DNA of 32,861 nucleotides, from NCBI GenBank assembly GCA_902791475.1, contig CADAWC010000040.1:1-32861 (forward strand). The letters are read 5' to 3'. This DNA is from Fibrobacter succinogenes (GTDB taxonomy: Bacteria > Fibrobacterota > Fibrobacteria > Fibrobacterales > Fibrobacteraceae). Position 1 is the first letter of the stretch, and every line of letters starts with the position of its first letter. The translations under genes were made by a program, and so were the position numbers. The notes beneath the pieces are model-generated. The model was not told the DNA's origin. It was given only the letters and a program-made list of their open reading frames with translations, and ran no database searches. This document shows positions 29,996 through 32,861 of the stretch, piece by piece.

Positions 29996-32032
29996 ATGAT
30001 TTTTTCAAAAATCGGCATCTTTGCATTTGCGACACTCGCCGCGATTTCCACAGCACAGGCAGGAATCAGCGGCGTCATCGTTGATGAATCGGGCACTTCC
30101 GTCCACAACGCTGCAGTCACCGTCAGGACACTCCCGAAGCTCATCGCCAACGCGCGAACACTCTCAAACGACAAAGGCGCATTCAGCTTGGGCAATGCCA
30201 AGAAAGGTCAAAGCATCGTCGTACGCAAAGCGGGATTTTTACCCGAAACACTCAGAGTCGTTCCCGGCAAAAACAATTACGGCAGCATCACGCTAAAGCG
30301 CGACCCGATTGAAACTCGCATCGACAGCATCATGGCAAAGATGACTCTCGACGACATGATTGCTCAAATGACGCAAGCCAAAGCCCCGACCGTAAAATGC
30401 GGCAACAGCATCTGCGGTTCCACACTCGAAGGCGGCGGCGCTTACACAGCAGACTTTTACGCAAACGCCTGGAAACAGAAAATCCCGGTCACCTACGGCA
30501 AGGACAACGTCCACGGCGTCGCCGACGTGAACAACGCGACAATTTTCCCGCACAACATCGGGCTCGGAGCCACGCGAGATTCCGCACTCGTCCGCAAAAT
30601 CGGACAGGCCGTCGCCGAAGAAATGTGGGCAGCACACATCGACTTGAACTTCGCCCCCGCCATCACCGTTCCGCAAGACGAACGCTGGGGCCGCGTGTAC
30701 GAAGGCTTTGGTGAAACAACGGAACTCGCCGTAGACCTCGGAGCCGCATTTGTACGCGGTCAGCAAGGCGACAACAATGACGCCGAATGGCGCGTCATCA
30801 CCACGCTCAAGCACTTCATTGGCGACGGCGCTACCGACAACGGTTACGACCGCGGCAACGCCACCATGACAGACAAAGTTCTCCGCCAAAAGTATTTGCC
30901 GCCTTACGAAGCAGGCGTTGAACAAGGCGCCCTCAGCGTCATGGCAAGTTTCAACCAGGTGAACGGAATCCACCAACACGTAGACTCCGCAAAAATCACA
31001 GGCATCCTCAAGACAGAACTTGCATTTGACGGTTACGTCATCGCCGACTGGGAAGGAATCGAAAGCTCGACAACGCCGGGCGCCGCAGGCGATTACTCGC
31101 CCGGACTCGTCACCGGAATTTCTTCGAAGGACGCCATCAAGAACGCCATCAACGCAGGCCTCGACATGGCAATGGTTCCGCAATCTGCCGAAAGCTTTGT
31201 CAGCAGCATGAAAGAACTTGTTGCATCAGGCGCGATTAGCGAAGAACGCGTCAAGGACGCTTGCCGCAGAATCTTGCGTGCAAAAATCCGCGCGGGCAGG
31301 ATTGACAATCCGAGCGGCCCAGTCGCTTACGTTGGCGTCACAAAAAACATCGGCAGTGCAGAGCACCGCCAACTCGCCCGCGAAGCCGTGCAAAAGAGCC
31401 TCGTCATTTTGAAAAACAAGAAAGTACTCCCGCTCAAGACTACAGACAAGATTTTCGTCACCGGAACCCACGCCAACAACACCGGCTTACAGTGCGGCGC
31501 ATGGACACAAGGTTGGCAAGGCACCATGGAAAACGTCCCCGGCGCAACATCAATCCAAGCAGGCTTCGACGAAGTTGCCAATGGCGCACGCGCCGCCACC
31601 GCCGAAGAAGCAAAGACAATCGTCTATGTTATCGGTGAAGTTCCGTATGCCGAATGGTTCGGCGACTACCGCGGCGACAATTTCAACAACAAGATCATCA
31701 CCAAGAAAGCCAGAACCGACATGTCATTCAATAGCACCGACAGCGACATCGCACAAATTAAGGAGTGGCAAAAAGCAGGCCACAAAGTGGCCGTCGTGCT
31801 CATTACCGGTCGCCCGCTCCCCATCACCTCGCTCATCAACGTAGCCGACGCATTCGTCGTCGCATGGCTCCCCGGCAGCGAAGGCGCAGGTGTTGCAGAC
31901 GTGCTCTTTGGCAAAGTCAAGCCCACGGGCAAACTTCCCCACACTTGGCCCAAAGACGCCAAGCAAATCCCGATTAACGTTGGCGATGGGAAAAAAGGAC
32001 TCTACCCGTACGGATTTGGGTTGAGGTACTAA
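29996..32032 (+). CDS. Secreted glycoside hydrolase family 3 enzyme (beta-glucosidase/xylosidase type)
   Basis: A 678-aa protein, AAAGGG ribosome site, Sec signal MIFSKIGIFAFATLAAISTAQA. Residues about 23-100 form a carboxypeptidase-regulatory-like domain (GISGVIVDESGTSVHNAAV). The GH3 N-terminal barrel follows: DLNFAPAITVPQDERWGR, LKHFIGDG with K272-H273, and the nucleophile motif GYVIADWEG with Asp351. The (alpha/beta) sandwich domain at about 440-670 ends with the KLPHTWP and YPYGFGLRY hallmarks. It hydrolyses terminal beta-linked sugars, likely cello- or xylo-oligosaccharides, in the periplasm or outside. The fused N-terminal regulatory-like domain is less usual for GH3. Confidence 0.92.
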   Translation: MIFSKIGIFAFATLAAISTAQAGISGVIVDESGTSVHNAAVTVRTLPKLIANARTLSNDKGAFSLGNAKKGQSIVVRKAGFLPETLRVVPGKNNYGSITLKRDPIETRIDSIMAKMTLDDMIAQMTQAKAPTVKCGNSICGSTLEGGGAYTADFYANAWKQKIPVTYGKDNVHGVADVNNATIFPHNIGLGATRDSALVRKIGQAVAEEMWAAHIDLNFAPAITVPQDERWGRVYEGFGETTELAVDLGAAFVRGQQGDNNDAEWRVITTLKHFIGDGATDNGYDRGNATMTDKVLRQKYLPPYEAGVEQGALSVMASFNQVNGIHQHVDSAKITGILKTELAFDGYVIADWEGIESSTTPGAAGDYSPGLVTGISSKDAIKNAINAGLDMAMVPQSAESFVSSMKELVASGAISEERVKDACRRILRAKIRAGRIDNPSGPVAYVGVTKNIGSAEHRQLAREAVQKSLVILKNKKVLPLKTTDKIFVTGTHANNTGLQCGAWTQGWQGTMENVPGATSIQAGFDEVANGARAATAEEAKTIVYVIGEVPYAEWFGDYRGDNFNNKIITKKARTDMSFNSTDSDIAQIKEWQKAGHKVAVVLITGRPLPITSLINVADAFVVAWLPGSEGAGVADVLFGKVKPTGKLPHTWPKDAKQIPINVGDGKKGLYPYGFGLRY

Positions 32033-32041
32033 AAACCGGGC

Positions 32042-32861
32042 TCAAAGTGGCAATTTTAAATTCTTCAAAACAGAATTTTCAACAGCCTTTAAAGTTTGTC
32101 CATGCTCTTTTAACGACAAGTCTTCTTTGAGTTTGTCAAACGCATTAGCAACATTTTCGGCAATATCAGAATAGCAATCTAGAACCGTTTTGGACTTTAA
32201 TCCAATTTCTTCTGCTAAGACCCCAAAATCGTCCTGATTGATTTTCTTGATTTCGTAATGTTTGCCAATCTTCATTGAAAATTTGCGAGTCAAATTGGGG
32301 TAAACAATGGTACAAACCGCATCGTAAATCGGAGCAAGGCGAATAGTCCCATCGAGGAACAATAAAGAATAATTTTTCCCGTGTGCGTCACAATTCCCTA
32401 TAACGAGGTTAAAAACAACATATCGTAAAAGGCTTCGTGTTTCCAATAAAGGTATTGTCGTCTTTTCTTTAATCAGTTTATAGATATCAGCAATGCTAGG
32501 GCCACCATCATTCTGATATTTTCTATCACTCAGGATTCCAAGAGCCTGGCACATATCTTCTTGATGAATTCTCGAGAAACGATTCTCATCGCAAATTCTG
32601 TCGTAACGATTGATTAAAAGAAATTCTGCATCGCCAATTCGCTTGAGCTCAGTCTTTGAAGTCGGTAACCCACAGTATTCTGCAAGCTTGGTACAAATAT
32701 ATTCATTTGCGGCTAAACTAGATAAATTACCGTTACCAGTAAGTTTGACGATATGCGTTGACGGAGCCCCGTTCTTCGGCAAATAATATTTCCCGTCAAC
32801 ATAAGTTAGCGGTAATTTTTCCTGAGCCCCCGCTAACGACAGACGAAGTTTTTCTTTCGCT
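32042..32861 (-). CDS. hipA: HipA-family serine/threonine kinase toxin, N-terminus cut by window edge
   Basis: The reading frame is open to the right window edge; its N-terminal lobe lies outside. Visible motifs from the edge: LRLSLAGAQEKLPL (the HipA-conserved SLAGAQEK), HIVKLT, ANEYICTKLAEYCGLPTSKTEL, NRYDR, RIHQEDMCQALG and the catalytic GNCDAHGKNYSLLF, then LAPIYDAV (Asp of the DFG-like metal site). HipA phosphorylates translation-related targets such as glutamyl-tRNA synthetase and is neutralised by HipB, which is usually encoded immediately upstream and so would lie beyond 32861. Its catalytic Asp residues are intact. Confidence 0.9.
   Translation of the reverse strand, partial: AKEKLRLSLAGAQEKLPLTYVDGKYYLPKNGAPSTHIVKLTGNGNLSSLAANEYICTKLAEYCGLPTSKTELKRIGDAEFLLINRYDRICDENRFSRIHQEDMCQALGILSDRKYQNDGGPSIADIYKLIKEKTTIPLLETRSLLRYVVFNLVIGNCDAHGKNYSLLFLDGTIRLAPIYDAVCTIVYPNLTRKFSMKIGKHYEIKKINQDDFGVLAEEIGLKSKTVLDCYSDIAENVANAFDKLKEDLSLKEHGQTLKAVENSVLKNLKLPL

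Noticed and set aside
30293..31183. Long frame antisense to the GH3 gene
   Set aside because: The sense frame has GH3 catalytic motifs; antisense frame contains Cys/His/Val-rich sequence unlike real proteins.

Overview
The window looks like chromosome from a Fibrobacter-type bacterium (Fibrobacterota, Gram-negative, fibre-degrading). The main clues are a TIGR02147-family protein (a paralogous family typical of Fibrobacter) translationally coupled to a lipoprotein, secreted glycoside hydrolases, a LolA-like carrier with outer-membrane barrels, many lipoproteins, and a GT5 glycogen/starch synthase. Species is not determined. Promoters that can be read are sigma70-like, often TTGnnn-17-TATATT.

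Left part (1-4 kb) is a toxin-antitoxin cluster. Downstream of the thrS start lies a complete type III toxin-antitoxin locus on the minus strand: a sigma70 promoter, two copies of a 38-nt hairpin repeat (period 51 nt), an intrinsic terminator, and a TenpN/ToxN-family endoribonuclease gene. Two small exported-protein genes follow. Next come an orphan HI1420-type antitoxin and, divergently, a HigB-type toxin with a HigA antitoxin fused to an ImmA/IrrE metallopeptidase domain. A HipA kinase gene enters from the far right edge (32.0-32.9 kb).

Middle-left (4-15 kb): two exported genes of unknown function, a small DprA-like SLOG protein with a terminator-like leader, a class A acid phosphatase, a bile-acid/sodium symporter-family transporter, a zinc-ribbon membrane protein, an acyltransferase-3 protein, a lipoprotein barnase homologue with all catalytic residues at the exact barnase spacing, a 975-aa multidomain glycoside hydrolase, an unrecognised duplicated-domain protein, and a 27-aa single-span membrane protein with its own promoter and terminator.

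Middle-right (15-26 kb): the TIGR02147/lipoprotein pair; a minus-strand EamA transporter-coaE-DUF3392 operon; mscL; and a minus-strand run of LolA-like carrier, beta-propeller/FlgD-like secreted protein, outer-membrane barrel and recF, tightly spaced or overlapping and apparently one transcript. A porin-like gene diverges from it.

Right (26-32.9 kb): a 0.5-kb gene-free region with two related long inverted repeats, a TPR-like lipoprotein, a GT5 glycogen/starch synthase whose 3' end overlaps a tRNA(CAU) gene, a type IV prepilin whose ribosome site can pair with upstream leader sequence, a secreted GH3 enzyme and the partial hipA. Three intergenic regions carry 7-nt-period tandem repeats that begin within a few bases of stop codons, and several REP-like palindromic elements are scattered between genes.
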